Below are positions 1-8,519 of a stretch of DNA of 64,000 nucleotides, in pieces. The number at the start of each line of letters is the position of its first letter. The stretch's first letter is position 1. The position numbers and the translations under genes were made by a program. Source of the DNA: Gordonia insulae (GTDB taxonomy: Bacteria > Actinomycetota > Actinomycetes > Mycobacteriales > Mycobacteriaceae); the NCBI RefSeq assembly GCF_003855095.1, contig NZ_CP033972.1:3906001-3970000 (forward strand), read 5' to 3'. The notes beneath the pieces were generated by a model. It worked only from the letters and a program-made list of their open reading frames with translations, had not been told where the DNA came from and made no database searches.

Positions 1-356
1 TCTCCCTCCTCACCTTCAATGCCGTCGTCTTCTGCATCGGTGCGTTCGTGCTGGGCCTCATCGGCCAGGTGGCCAAGTTGTGCGGCGACGTCGCGATGCA
101 GGTGGACATCGGCGACGCGGTCCGCGGTCAGGTGTTCTCCGTGCAGGACGCGGTGTTCAACATCGCCTACGTCGGTGCGGTCGCCCTTGCCGCGTTCGCC
201 ATCCCGGAGAACGGGCGATCGATCGCGCTGGTGGTGCTGGGCACCGTGGTCTATCTGATCGGCGCGGTGGTGGTGCGATTGCTGCACACTCCACACCATC
301 CGAGGCACCACACGGTCAACGACGATCGAATCGAGGCGAACGGTCGTCAAAGCTGA
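1..356 (+). CDS. MFS-type membrane transporter, C-terminal part only
   Basis: Partial gene: the frame is open at the left edge (codons begin at base 3) and stops at TGA 354-356. About 117 residues are visible, with two long hydrophobic stretches (around bases 15-70 and 155-290) and a short His/Arg-rich cytoplasmic tail, as at the end of a 12-helix major facilitator. The loop segment with KLCGDVAMQVDIGDAVRGQVFS resembles the linker of an actinobacterial MFS permease, but the substrate cannot be told. Its last 41 bases overlap the convergent Asp-rich gene on the other strand. The family call is moderate because the N-terminal half lies outside the window. Confidence 0.6.
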   Translation, partial: SLLTFNAVVFCIGAFVLGLIGQVAKLCGDVAMQVDIGDAVRGQVFSVQDAVFNIAYVGAVALAAFAIPENGRSIALVVLGTVVYLIGAVVVRLLHTPHHPRHHTVNDDRIEANGRQS

Positions 357-918
357 CGTCGGCACGACCGTCGCCGTTCTCGTCGATCAGCACCCGGTCG
401 TAGCGGCCATCGCCGTCCTCATCGATGTAGAGCCGCTGCGCGGTCGGGATCCCGGCCCGGCGTGAACCGATCACCTCGATGTCGGCCGTGCCATCGCCGT
501 CGAGATCCTCCGATCGCACCACGACGGCGTCATTCGACGAGGGCGGGGCGGGCTGAATGGGCGGAGCACCGTGCTCGGGTACCGGGTCGGCGACCCGGCC
601 CGGCGCGGGTGGGATCTCCGGCTCGTCTGCGGCAGGGTCCGGCGCGGGACCCGCGACCCGCTGCCCCCACACACCGGTGCCGGTGTCGCGGAAGAATTCG
701 TCGGGCCTGCCGTCGTCGTCGCGATCGATGACGGCGACGTCGGCGCGACCGTCCCCGTCGGTGTCCCACATCGCGTCGTCGCGCTGTCCGTCGCCGTCGA
801 AGTCCAGCGTGACCGCGTCGTCGGTGCCGTCGGAATCCAGATCGGCGTCGGCGGCCGACACCCACGACGTGGTGTGCCCGTCGCCCATCCCGAACAGGTA
901 CTCGATGGCGGAATCCAT
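316..918 (-). CDS. Asp/Gly-rich calcium-binding-like repeat protein
   Basis: About 200 residues from ATG 918 (MDSAIEYLFGMGDGHTTSW); an upstream in-frame start at 954 would add 12 residues but lacks support. The chain carries about seven loops of the D-x-D-x-D-G kind (for example DSDGTDD, DFDGDGQRDD, DTDGDGRADV, DRDDDGRPDE, DLDGDGTAD, DEDGDGRYDR, DENGDGRADV). Four lie in the N-terminal half and three at the C-terminus, separated by a Pro/Ala-rich linker near residues 95-135. Such loops resemble dockerin, thrombospondin-3 or EF-hand calcium sites. No signal peptide or membrane segment is seen, so it is probably cytoplasmic. The biological role is unknown. The stop lies inside the end of the convergent transporter gene. 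Confidence 0.72.
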   Translation of the reverse strand: MDSAIEYLFGMGDGHTTSWVSAADADLDSDGTDDAVTLDFDGDGQRDDAMWDTDGDGRADVAVIDRDDDGRPDEFFRDTGTGVWGQRVAGPAPDPAADEPEIPPAPGRVADPVPEHGAPPIQPAPPSSNDAVVVRSEDLDGDGTADIEVIGSRRAGIPTAQRLYIDEDGDGRYDRVLIDENGDGRADVSFDDRSPRFDRR

Positions 919-1014
919 AGTGTTTCGACGCAGCGGAGGGCGCTCGGGTTCCACCCCCTCGTGTGTCCGACCCGATGATCCGGCGGTCGACGCAGGCCGG
1001 TAGGTTCAGGGTCT

Positions 1015-2106
1015 ATGTATGTGAGCGAACTGGGTGAACAGTGGCGTCGTGCTCGCCTCCGCCCGGAGATCGTCCACCTCGATTCGGCGGCCGCGGGGCG
1101 GTCGTCTAACGCCGTGATCGGCAGCATCTCTGCACACCTCTGGCGTGAGACCGAACGCGGTTCCTATGTCGCCGCCGAGGATCGGGCAGACGAGATCGCC
1201 CGGGACAAACGGGATCTGGCATCGTTGATCGGCCATACCGCCGACGAACTCGCCTTCCGGGAGAGTGCTCGTGCGGCCCTGCGTGCGCTGCTCACCTACT
1301 GGAACCTGCCGATGTCGACGACGGTGTGGGTCGCCAAGAACGAGTTCGGACCCAATCTCGTCGAGTTCGAGCGACGCGGCTACGCGGTGCGTCCGCTACC
1401 CGACGCCGACCTCGCCGGCCACGTCGACACCGACGCCCTGGAGAACATGCTGCAGTTCGAGCAGCCCGATTTCATCCACGTCTGCCACGTCGGTTCGGCG
1501 TCGGGAGTGGTGCAACCGGTCACCCGGATCGTCGAGATCGCCCACGCCGCGGCTGTACCCGTGGTGATCGACATGGCCCAGTCGGCGGGACACACGCCGA
1601 CCGTGACGGGCGCCGACGTCGTCTACGGGACGAGCCGTAAATGGCTGACCGGCCCGCGCGGAGTGGGATTCGTCGCGGTCCGATCCGACGCGTTGCGACC
1701 CGTCGAGGTGGAGAGCTCCGAGGCGTTCGTGGCCGGTCGGCTCGGACTCGGCGTCGCCGTCTCCGAACTGCTGGCCATCGGTCAGCAGCGGGTGTTCCGG
1801 GAACTGGCGGCGATCGGCCGCTACACGCGCGAGCGTCTGGACGGGATCGGCAGCTGGGAGGTGCTCGAGCCGATCGACGAGCCGTCCGCCATCACCACCC
1901 TCGCGCCGCCACCCGGCTGGCAGACCGCCGACGTCGCGGCCGCCCGCGACAAGCTCTTCTCCCTGGGCATCCTGGTGACGGCCGCGGACTCCTGGCGCGC
2001 GCCGCTGGCCACGGAACAGTCGGTGCTGCGCGTCAGCCCGCACCTCGACGTCGAGCGCGAGGACCTCGACCGGCTCGCCGACGCGTTGCGGACGATGGGG
2101 TACTGA
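1015..2106 (+). CDS. EgtE-like PLP-dependent class V aminotransferase/lyase
   Basis: 363 residues, a full-length fold-type I PLP enzyme. The N-terminus (EQWRRARLRPEIVHLDSAA) and the lysine motif GTSRKWLTGPRGVGF, with the probable Schiff-base Lys209, match my recollection of mycobacterial EgtE, the C-S lyase finishing ergothioneine synthesis. The Asp/Gln of VIDMAQSAGH (about residues 183-192) would hold the cofactor ring. No egtABCD genes are adjacent, so the ergothioneine role is inference and a cysteine-desulfurase-like or other lyase activity remains possible. The start is ATG 1015, after a short gap from the divergent Asp-rich gene. It appears monocistronic. Confidence 0.75.
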   Translation: MYVSELGEQWRRARLRPEIVHLDSAAAGRSSNAVIGSISAHLWRETERGSYVAAEDRADEIARDKRDLASLIGHTADELAFRESARAALRALLTYWNLPMSTTVWVAKNEFGPNLVEFERRGYAVRPLPDADLAGHVDTDALENMLQFEQPDFIHVCHVGSASGVVQPVTRIVEIAHAAAVPVVIDMAQSAGHTPTVTGADVVYGTSRKWLTGPRGVGFVAVRSDALRPVEVESSEAFVAGRLGLGVAVSELLAIGQQRVFRELAAIGRYTRERLDGIGSWEVLEPIDEPSAITTLAPPPGWQTADVAAARDKLFSLGILVTAADSWRAPLATEQSVLRVSPHLDVEREDLDRLADALRTMGY

Positions 2107-2140
2107 GTCGATGTCGACCGGAGCCCCGGTCCCAAGGTGG

Positions 2141-2308
2141 TCACCCCACCGGTTGTAAGGGATGTGCTGATTCGAGGTCGTCGGCCGCCATCAACACCGC
2201 GGCGGGTTTGCGGTGCTTGGTGATCATGATGATGTCGTGGGTGGTCTCGGCGCTGTCGATGAGCGCGGAGAGCTTGTCCTTGGCCTCGCCAAGTGGCACC
2301 GTCGTCAT
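2141..2308 (-). CDS. Short Phd/YefM-type antitoxin, orphan and probably truncated
   Basis: A 55-codon frame running ATG 2308 to TGA 2141, with a purine-rich ribosome site (AAAGAG) just upstream. The product begins MTTVPLGEAKDKLSALID and continues with HDIIMITKHRKPAAVLMA then ADDLES. This is the DNA-binding N-terminal module of Phd/YefM antitoxins (beta strand, helix, then the K/R-H-G/K-x-P-A-A-V-L strand). Family members usually have 80-95 residues; here the toxin-binding C-terminal half is missing and the frame ends in a short unrelated tail. No toxin gene lies on either side (egtE-like upstream, glpD downstream). It is either a remnant of a toxin-antitoxin pair or a stand-alone repressor. 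Confidence 0.62.
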   Translation of the reverse strand: MTTVPLGEAKDKLSALIDSAETTHDIIMITKHRKPAAVLMAADDLESAHPLQPVG

Positions 2309-2401
2309 ACTCTTTCAGTCTCGCCACGAAAGTAGCCGACAACTAGCCATACCTTTAGCCCTTTGCAACCGAGGTCGAACCCCCGGCGTCGAGGATCTCG
2401 C

Positions 2402-3940
2402 TCAGCCGCCCAGCTTCTTGTCCACGATCTCCTGCACCGCGTCCCGCGCCAGGTCGGCGTCCGCGTCGACCAGTCCGATACGGGTCCGTCGGTGCAGGAT
2501 GTCGTCCGCGGTGAGCGCCCCCTCGTGCGACACCGCGAACTCCACCTCCGCTCGCGTGACGTCGAGCTGACCGGCGATCGGCTCCAGCGGCCGGTCCAGC
2601 TGGGCGGTCGCCACGACTTTCCTTGCCTCCGAACCGAATCGGCGGACCATCGATGCGGGTAGCTCGGTGTTGCGGGGCATGCCGGCGGCGCCGATCAACG
2701 GCGTCGTGGTCGTGATACACGCACCGGCGGTCAGTCCACCGGCGGCGACGGCGGCGTCGACGGCGTCCTGCGCCATCCGACGGTAGGTGGTGAGTTTGCC
2801 GCCGATCACGCCGACGAGCGTCCGGTCGGTGACGCTGACCCGGTGTCGGCGTGAGACGTCGGCGAGATCACCTGTGCCGGTGCCGCTCTCGGGACCGCCC
2901 TGGTCGATCAGTGGCCGCAGTCCGGCGAAGGTGCCGATGACGTCGGCGCGGGAAATCGGTTGCTGCAGAGCAGGGTTGATCGCGTCGATGAGGAAGTCGA
3001 TCTCGTCGTCGGATGGCTGCGGGACGTCCGGTACGGGCCCGGGGGCGTCGACATCGGTGAGGCCCACGTAGACCCGACCGAGTTGCTCCGGCAGGGCGAA
3101 CACGAACCGGGAGATCGATCCGGCCACGGGCACGGTGAGTGCGCCGACGGGATCGCCGAACGTCGCGGCGTCGACGACGAGGTGGGTGCCCCGGCTGGGC
3201 CGCAGCCGGACCGACGGATCCACGTCGCCGGCCCACACGCCGGTCGCGTTCACGACGGTGCGCGCAGCGACGTCGAAGCTCTGCCCGCTGCGCGTATCCG
3301 TCAGGCGCGCACCGCTTCCGGTGACCTGGTCGGCGCGGGTGTAGGTATGGATGCCGGCCCCGAACACGGCGGCCGTCCGCGCCACCGCGACGACGAGCCG
3401 CGCGTCGTCGACGAGCTGGCCGTCGGTACTGGCGAGGCCACCGCGCAGTCCGCCCCGCGACGTCGCCGGACACAATTCCAGCGTCTCGCCGATCGAGAGA
3501 CGCGCGGGCCCGGGCAGCACCGACGACGGCGTCCGCGCCGCACGCCGTAGCAGGTCACCGGCTCGGAAGCCGGTGGCGATCAGCGCGGACGAGCGCCGCG
3601 AACCGAGGTCGGGCACCACCTGGCGCAGTGGGCGGATCAGGTGCGGGGCGATCCCGGTCATCAGGTGATGTCGCTCGACGGCACTCTCGTACGCGATCGG
3701 CAGATGCCCACCGGCGAGGTAGCGAAGCCCGCCGTGCACGAGCTTGCTACTCCACCGTGATGTGCCGAAGGCGAGGTCGTTCGCCTCCACCAGTGCCACC
3801 CGCAGGCCACGGGTCGCCGCGTCGAGGGCGACGCCCACCCCGGTGATGCCACCACCGATCACCAGCACGTCGAGCGGCTCGGCCGACTCCGCGAGAGCGG
3901 CGAGTCCGGCCTCGCGATGTCGGGCGTCGAGTGTGCTCAT
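2402..3940 (-). CDS. glpD: FAD-dependent glycerol-3-phosphate dehydrogenase
   Basis: 512 residues from ATG 3940 (MSTLDARHREAG), chosen over a longer in-frame start because a GATGGGGG ribosome site precedes it and it leaves a 13-nt gap from the upstream tetR stop. The N-terminus has the dinucleotide-binding motif VIGGGITGVGVALDAA, followed by FGTSRWSSKLVHGGLRYL typical of GlpD; the C-terminal DAO_C domain follows residue 390. The enzyme oxidises glycerol-3-phosphate to dihydroxyacetone phosphate at the membrane and passes electrons to quinone. It is probably transcribed with the TetR gene, which may regulate it. Confidence 0.93.
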   Translation of the reverse strand: MSTLDARHREAGLAALAESAEPLDVLVIGGGITGVGVALDAATRGLRVALVEANDLAFGTSRWSSKLVHGGLRYLAGGHLPIAYESAVERHHLMTGIAPHLIRPLRQVVPDLGSRRSSALIATGFRAGDLLRRAARTPSSVLPGPARLSIGETLELCPATSRGGLRGGLASTDGQLVDDARLVVAVARTAAVFGAGIHTYTRADQVTGSGARLTDTRSGQSFDVAARTVVNATGVWAGDVDPSVRLRPSRGTHLVVDAATFGDPVGALTVPVAGSISRFVFALPEQLGRVYVGLTDVDAPGPVPDVPQPSDDEIDFLIDAINPALQQPISRADVIGTFAGLRPLIDQGGPESGTGTGDLADVSRRHRVSVTDRTLVGVIGGKLTTYRRMAQDAVDAAVAAGGLTAGACITTTTPLIGAAGMPRNTELPASMVRRFGSEARKVVATAQLDRPLEPIAGQLDVTRAEVEFAVSHEGALTADDILHRRTRIGLVDADADLARDAVQEIVDKKLGG

Positions 3941-3953
3941 CGGGTCGCCCCCA

Positions 3954-4556
3954 TCAGGTCGCAGTGGGGAGATCGTCGGGACGTCGCAGGTACGCGGAGA
4001 GCGCATAGTGCAACTCACGACTCCACTCGTCCCCGAGGATGGATTCGACCAGCGCCCGCGACTGGATCGCCGACTGCGTGATGAGCAGGACCATCGACGC
4101 CATCTTGTCCGGGTCGCCGTCGCGCACCTGGCCGCGTTCCTGCCCCCGGCCGATCGAGTCGGCCAGGATGTCCAGCACGCCCTGCTGACTGGTGCCGAGG
4201 CGGTCGAAGACGTAGGGCATCATGAATTCGCGCTGTTCCCGCCACAGGGCGGCGACGAGTTCGTCGTCACGCAGCGCCGCGACGACCCGGACCACCAGGT
4301 CGATCGTGGCGTCGAAATCGGCGGTCCGCAGGGGCGTGACGTCGGTGACCGCGGCGACGACGCTCATGACTTCGCGGGTGAGCAACGCGCGCAGTATCTC
4401 GGACATGTCCGGCCAGCGCCGGTAGACGGTCGGGCGGCTGACGCCTGCCTCGCGCGCGACCTCGGCGACGGTCACCTTGCGGCCGTCCTTGCGGATCAGG
4501 CAGTTACGGGCGGCGTCGAGTACCTGGTCGGCGATGTCCTCTTTACAGATTGACAT
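3954..4556 (-). CDS. TetR-family transcriptional regulator upstream of glpD
   Basis: 200 residues from ATG 4556 (MSICKEDIADQVLDAARN); a GTG at 4568 would add four residues. The helix-turn-helix is VTVAEVAREAGVSRPTVYRRW (about residues 28-48), the classical TetR recognition unit, followed by an all-helical ligand domain. It precedes glpD by 13 nt, so the two probably form an operon. It faces the lipid-kinase gene across only 20 nt, so an operator in that gap could control both directions. The ligand is unknown; a lipid or glycerol-derived effector would fit the neighbours but is inference. Confidence 0.88.
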   Translation of the reverse strand: MSICKEDIADQVLDAARNCLIRKDGRKVTVAEVAREAGVSRPTVYRRWPDMSEILRALLTREVMSVVAAVTDVTPLRTADFDATIDLVVRVVAALRDDELVAALWREQREFMMPYVFDRLGTSQQGVLDILADSIGRGQERGQVRDGDPDKMASMVLLITQSAIQSRALVESILGDEWSRELHYALSAYLRRPDDLPTAT

Positions 4557-4574
4557 GATATGTAACACTGTAAC
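4551..4574. promoter_or_regulatory. Candidate operator in the tetR / lipid-kinase divergent gap
   Basis: The space between the two divergent starts holds a near-perfect inverted repeat TGACAT-GAT-ATGTAA at 4551-4565, overlapping the TetR start codon. A direct repeat TGTAAC occurs at 4561-4566 and 4569-4574. No ribosome site precedes the kinase ATG at 4577, so its message may be leaderless. TetR autoregulation through this site is inference. Confidence 0.4.
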
Positions 4575-4576
4575 CC

Positions 4577-5521
4577 ATGGGATCCCCGCCCGGCTCCACC
4601 CCGGATGACCACCGGGTTCGCCATGTGACGATTCTGGCCAACCCCCATTCGCGACACGGCGCCGGCCGGGCGGTCGCCGATCAGGCCGTGACCGAGTTCT
4701 CCGCCCGCGGGATCGATGTGGAGCTCGTCATCGGCCGCGACGCCGAGGATGCCGCCGAGAAGGCGGGCAAAGCGGCCGTCAGCGACACCGACGCCATCGC
4801 CGTGGTGGGTGGGGACGGCAGCATCCGGCTGGCCGTCGAGGCGATGTCCGGTACGGACACCCCGCTCGGCATCATCCCGGCCGGCTCCGGCAACGACACC
4901 GCCCGCAATCTCCACATCCCGCTCGACGACGTCGCGGCGGCGGTCGAGGTGATCGCGAGGGGGCGGACCCGGGCCGTCGACCTGGGCCGCGTCACGTTCC
5001 CGGACGGTCGCAGCGCGCTCTTCGCCACAGTCGCGGCCACCGGTTTCGACGCGTCGGTGACCGCTCGCGCGATCCGGATGTCGTGGCCCAAGGGCCAGGC
5101 CCGCTACACCATCGCCGCCGCGCTCGAACTGATCGGGCTGCGCTCTCGGCACTATCACGTGCGGGTCGACGACACCGAACTCGACGCCGACCTCGTCTTC
5201 GCCGCCATCGGCAACACCACGTCCTACGGCGGAGGCATGCAGATCACCCCGACGGCGTCGATGACCGACGGGCTGCTGGACCTCACCGTCGCGACCCGAC
5301 CGAAGCGATTCGCCCGGCTCACCGTCGCGCGGGTGTTCCCGAAGGTGTTCACCGGTCAGCACGTCGAGCACCCCGTGGTGCGCACGATGCGCGGCCGGGA
5401 GGTCGAATTGTATTGCGATCCAACGGCTCTGGTGTCCATCGACGGCGACATCATCGGTGAGCTGCCGGCGGTCTTCGAAGCGGTGCCGGGGTCGGCGAGG
5501 GTGTTCGCGCCTTCGGTGTGA
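4577..5521 (+). CDS. Diacylglycerol/sphingosine kinase family lipid kinase
   Basis: 314 residues. The N-terminal catalytic domain has the family nucleotide-binding loop AVVGGDGSIRLAVEAM (about residues 75-90), then LGIIPAGSGNDTARNL, the hallmark of the DAGK_cat fold, and a C-terminal beta domain ending in the conserved SIDGDIIGELPAVFE. Such enzymes (YegS/DgkB/LCB5 group) phosphorylate diacylglycerol or another lipid alcohol with ATP at the inner membrane face; in actinobacteria this recycles diacylglycerol into phospholipid. Adjacency to glpD, also in glycerolipid metabolism, fits. The start is ATG 4577; a downstream GTG 4624 at the first beta strand is an alternative. The exact substrate is not shown by sequence. 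Confidence 0.85.
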   Translation: MGSPPGSTPDDHRVRHVTILANPHSRHGAGRAVADQAVTEFSARGIDVELVIGRDAEDAAEKAGKAAVSDTDAIAVVGGDGSIRLAVEAMSGTDTPLGIIPAGSGNDTARNLHIPLDDVAAAVEVIARGRTRAVDLGRVTFPDGRSALFATVAATGFDASVTARAIRMSWPKGQARYTIAAALELIGLRSRHYHVRVDDTELDADLVFAAIGNTTSYGGGMQITPTASMTDGLLDLTVATRPKRFARLTVARVFPKVFTGQHVEHPVVRTMRGREVELYCDPTALVSIDGDIIGELPAVFEAVPGSARVFAPSV

Positions 5522-5550
5522 GCGTTGTGATCGGCTGTACCGCGGGTGAT

Positions 5551-5735
5551 CTCGATACGTTCCTCCGCTGGCGCTCCGGAACTACTCGATCAGCGGGGGG
5601 TGCGTTCCAGTTCGGAACTACTCGATCAGCGGGGGGTGCGTTCCAGTTCGGAACTACTCGATCAGCGGGGGGTGCGTTCCAGCTCGGAATAACTCGATCA
5701 GCGGGGATGCGCTCCGGGGGGACTCTGACTGCTCG
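5551..5735. repeat. 36-bp tandem repeat array within a dispersed-repeat element
   Basis: Units start at 5577, 5613 and 5649 (period exactly 36 bp, core ACTACTCGATCAGCGGGGGG), with a fourth degenerate unit at 5685. Bases 5551-5596 have the arrangement CTCGATACG ... CTCC ... TACTCGATC. This is the reverse-complement plan of the element at 44649-44721, so both belong to one dispersed family. The array lies between the convergent lipid kinase and pcnA genes. No gene is supported in it. Confidence 0.8.
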
Positions 5736-5750
5736 ATCAGCGGGTGAGGC

Positions 5751-7190
5751 TCAGCCCTGCTGCGCCGCCCACCACTCCCGCAGGGCCTCGACGGCTTCCT
5801 CGTGGGACAGCGGACCGCGGTCCAGACGCAGTTCCTTGAGGAAGCGCCAGGCCTGACCCACCTTGGGACCCGGGGGCAGGCCGAGCAACTCCATGATCGC
5901 GTTGCCGTCGAGGTCGGGGCGCACGCGGTCGAGATCCTCGGCCGCCTGCAGAGCCGCGATCCGCGACTCGAGGTGGTCGTAGTTCTCCTGCAGCCGACGC
6001 GCGCGCCGCTTGTTGCGGGTCGTGCAGTCGGCACGCACCAGTTTGTTCAGTCGATCCAGCAGCGGTCCGGCGTCGGTGACGTACCGGCGGACGGCCGAAT
6101 CGGTCCAGGCGCCGTCACCGTAACCGTGGAACCGCAAGTGCAGGAACACCAATTGGGCCACGTCGTCGACGACGGCCTTCGGATACTTCAGTGCGCGCAT
6201 CCGCCTGCGGACCATCTTGGCGCCGACGACCTCGTGGTGATGGAAGCTGACTCCCCCGCCGGGTTCGTGTCGTCGGGTGGCGGGCTTGCCGATGTCATGC
6301 AGGAGGGCAGCCCAGCGCAGGACGAGATCGGGGTCGCCGTCCTCGAGGTCCATCGCCTGCTTGAGCACGGTCAGCGAGTGCTGATAGACGTCCTTGTGCT
6401 GGTGGTGTTCGTCGATGGTCAGCTTCATGCCGGGCACCTCGGGCAGGACGCGCTCGGCCAGCCCGGTATCGACCATCAGGTCGATCGCTTCGAGCGGATG
6501 CTCCCCGAGGATGAGTTTGTCGAGCTCGGCATGGACCCGCTCGGCGGTGATGCGTTCGATCTGCTCGGACATCTCCGTGATCGCGTCGAAGACCCGCGGG
6601 GCGACTCGGAACCCGAGCTGGGAGACGAACCGGGCGGCCCGCAGCATCCGGAGCGGGTCGTCGTTGAACGACTCCTGTGGTGTCGCCGGGGTGTCCAGGA
6701 CGCCCGCGAGCAACGCGGTCATCCCGTCGAGCGGATCGCAGAACTCGGCCGGACCTTCGGCGGTGATCCGGACCGCCATCGCATTGACGGTGAAGTCACG
6801 ACGCACCAGGTCGGCGTCGAGTGATTCGCCGAAGACGACCTCGGGATTGCGGCCGACCCGGTCGTACGCGTCGGACCGGTAGGTGGTGATCTCCACGAAG
6901 TGGTCGCCCTTGCGCCCGCTGACCGTGCCGAACTCGATGCCGGTGTCCCAGACCGCGTCGGCCCAGGCGTTCATGAGAGCGGCCACCTGCTCGGGCCGGG
7001 CGTCGGTGGTGAAGTCGAGGTCATTGCCCAGTCGACCGAGCACCGCATCCCGCACCGAGCCGCCGACCAGGAACAACTCGTGGCCTGCGGTGGCGAACAC
7101 CGCACCGAGCGGCACCAGCACATCGGCGAGGCCCCGCAACGTCACGGCCGCCGACGCCAACAGGCGCGTGCGGCGTTCGGGGTCTGTCAC
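5751..7190 (-). CDS. pcnA: CCA-adding tRNA nucleotidyltransferase / poly(A) polymerase family
   Basis: 479 residues from GTG 7190 (VTDPERRTRLLASAA). The frame stays open beyond this, but that extension is antisense to the nudix gene and is not coding. The class II nucleotidyltransferase signature LVGGSVRDAVLGRLGNDLDF (about residues 39-58), with the catalytic Asp pair in NDLDF, comes first. The RRDFTVNAMAV motif and then an HD domain (LLHDIGKP) follow. It repairs or adds the 3'-CCA of tRNAs. Length and position divergent to a nudix gene match M. tuberculosis Rv3907c/Rv3908. The C-terminus lies next to the 36-bp repeats. Confidence 0.93.
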   Translation of the reverse strand: MTDPERRTRLLASAAVTLRGLADVLVPLGAVFATAGHELFLVGGSVRDAVLGRLGNDLDFTTDARPEQVAALMNAWADAVWDTGIEFGTVSGRKGDHFVEITTYRSDAYDRVGRNPEVVFGESLDADLVRRDFTVNAMAVRITAEGPAEFCDPLDGMTALLAGVLDTPATPQESFNDDPLRMLRAARFVSQLGFRVAPRVFDAITEMSEQIERITAERVHAELDKLILGEHPLEAIDLMVDTGLAERVLPEVPGMKLTIDEHHQHKDVYQHSLTVLKQAMDLEDGDPDLVLRWAALLHDIGKPATRRHEPGGGVSFHHHEVVGAKMVRRRMRALKYPKAVVDDVAQLVFLHLRFHGYGDGAWTDSAVRRYVTDAGPLLDRLNKLVRADCTTRNKRRARRLQENYDHLESRIAALQAAEDLDRVRPDLDGNAIMELLGLPPGPKVGQAWRFLKELRLDRGPLSHEEAVEALREWWAAQQG

Positions 7191-7325
7191 GGCATGCCAG
7201 CCTACCGCCGCGGCATCGGCCGACCACAAATCATGCGACTGCCATGGATCGCCGCGGCGTGACCGCCACACCGCCCACGGCCCATCCAGGCAAACGCCAG
7301 GTGACCAACGGCTAGCATCGAGAGC

Positions 7326-8519
7326 GTGTCCGCCGATCCGTCCACCGACCCCTCTGACGTCTCTTCCGACGTCACGGCGGGTGGGCGCGGCCCCGGCGAC
7401 TCCGCTCATCCGCCGTCGGTGAGCCGATCCGACGGCGGAACGGGACGTCGGGTGACCCCGGGCGACCTCGCCCGCGCGAACACCGCGACCACGGACGACG
7501 CCGCCGGCGGGCAAAGTCGTCGCGGTCGTCGGGGACGACGTCGACGTGGCCGACGACCGTCCCATCCGGCGCCGGCGACCGCCGACGCAGCGGACGGCGC
7601 CCCCGAACAGACACCGATCGCCCGGCCCGTCGAGCGTCGCGACGCCCCCAAACCGGGCCCGCCGCCGAAGCGGCCGGTGGACCCGGAGCGCATCCCCGAG
7701 CGCCTGACCGAGCGTGACGGGGACGACCTGCAGCCCACCCATACCCGGGTGTCGCCGCCGAAGCCGTCCGATCTGGTCGCGGTCACCGCCAAGATCACCA
7801 AGACGGGCCTCACCCATGCGGTCGGCGGGGACGGCACACCCAGCGGGGGCAAGAACAAGAGCCGTCGACGCAACGCGCACCGACCCGATCGGGCCGGCGA
7901 CGAACGCCTGCGCACCGTCCGCGAGACGTCGGCGGGTGGCCTGGTGATCTCCGACCTCGATCTCCCGGTCGACGAACTCGCTGCCGCGCTGATCGGCCGC
8001 ATGGACCGTCGTGGTCGAATGATGTGGTCATTGCCCAAGGGCCACATCGAGACCGGCGAGACCGCCGAACAGACCGCGATCCGCGAGGTCGCCGAGGAGA
8101 CCGGCATCAACGGCACCGTGGTGGCGCCGCTGGGCAAGATCGACTACTGGTTCGTCAGCGAGGGTCGTCGCATCCACAAGACGGTGCACCACTATCTCCT
8201 GCGCAGCATCGGCGGCGAGCTCTCCGACGCCGACTACGAGGTGAGCGAGGTGGCCTGGGTGCCGCTCCGCGAACTGCCCCGCAAGCTCACGTACTCTGAC
8301 GAGCGGCGACTGGCCCGGATGGCCCGCGGCGTCATCGCCGATCTCGCCGCCGACCCGAACAGGTTGGCCCAGTCCGAGGCCGAGAGCATTCGCACCGAAC
8401 CCAACGCCTATGAGAGAGCCGCAGCCGCACGCAACCAGCGCCGTAACGAACCGCCGGCACCGGCGCGGTCTCGTCGGCGCCGGCGGCGGCCTCGTCGTCC
8501 GTCGGCCGGCGATGCCTGA
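7326..8519 (+). CDS. Nudix hydrolase with basic low-complexity extensions (MutT4-like)
   Basis: 397 residues from GTG 7326. The Nudix box is complete at residues 239-261 (G-x5-E-x7-REVAEETGI), so pyrophosphohydrolase activity is likely. The domain spans about residues 195-350. In front lies a 190-residue Arg/Pro/Gly-rich disordered region containing a run of Arg and Gly ([13 protein letters not shown]), and the C-terminal tail is again Arg-rich; both may bind nucleic acid. It is the positional homologue of M. tuberculosis Rv3908 (MutT4). Its last 8 bases overlap the next gene's ATG, so it leads a translationally coupled operon with the DUF6049 protein and MurJ. Confidence 0.87.
   Translation: MSADPSTDPSDVSSDVTAGGRGPGDSAHPPSVSRSDGGTGRRVTPGDLARANTATTDDAAGGQSRRGRRGRRRRGRRPSHPAPATADAADGAPEQTPIARPVERRDAPKPGPPPKRPVDPERIPERLTERDGDDLQPTHTRVSPPKPSDLVAVTAKITKTGLTHAVGGDGTPSGGKNKSRRRNAHRPDRAGDERLRTVRETSAGGLVISDLDLPVDELAAALIGRMDRRGRMMWSLPKGHIETGETAEQTAIREVAEETGINGTVVAPLGKIDYWFVSEGRRIHKTVHHYLLRSIGGELSDADYEVSEVAWVPLRELPRKLTYSDERRLARMARGVIADLAADPNRLAQSEAESIRTEPNAYERAAAARNQRRNEPPAPARSRRRRRRPRRPSAGDA

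Noticed and set aside
5577..5720. CRISPR array
   Set aside because: Units are contiguous 36-bp tandem repeats without unique spacers, and no cas genes are present.
5751..7880. Open frame extending pcnA to 709 residues
   Set aside because: The part beyond 7190 is antisense to the nudix gene and has no homology; GTG 7190 gives the normal 479-residue protein.
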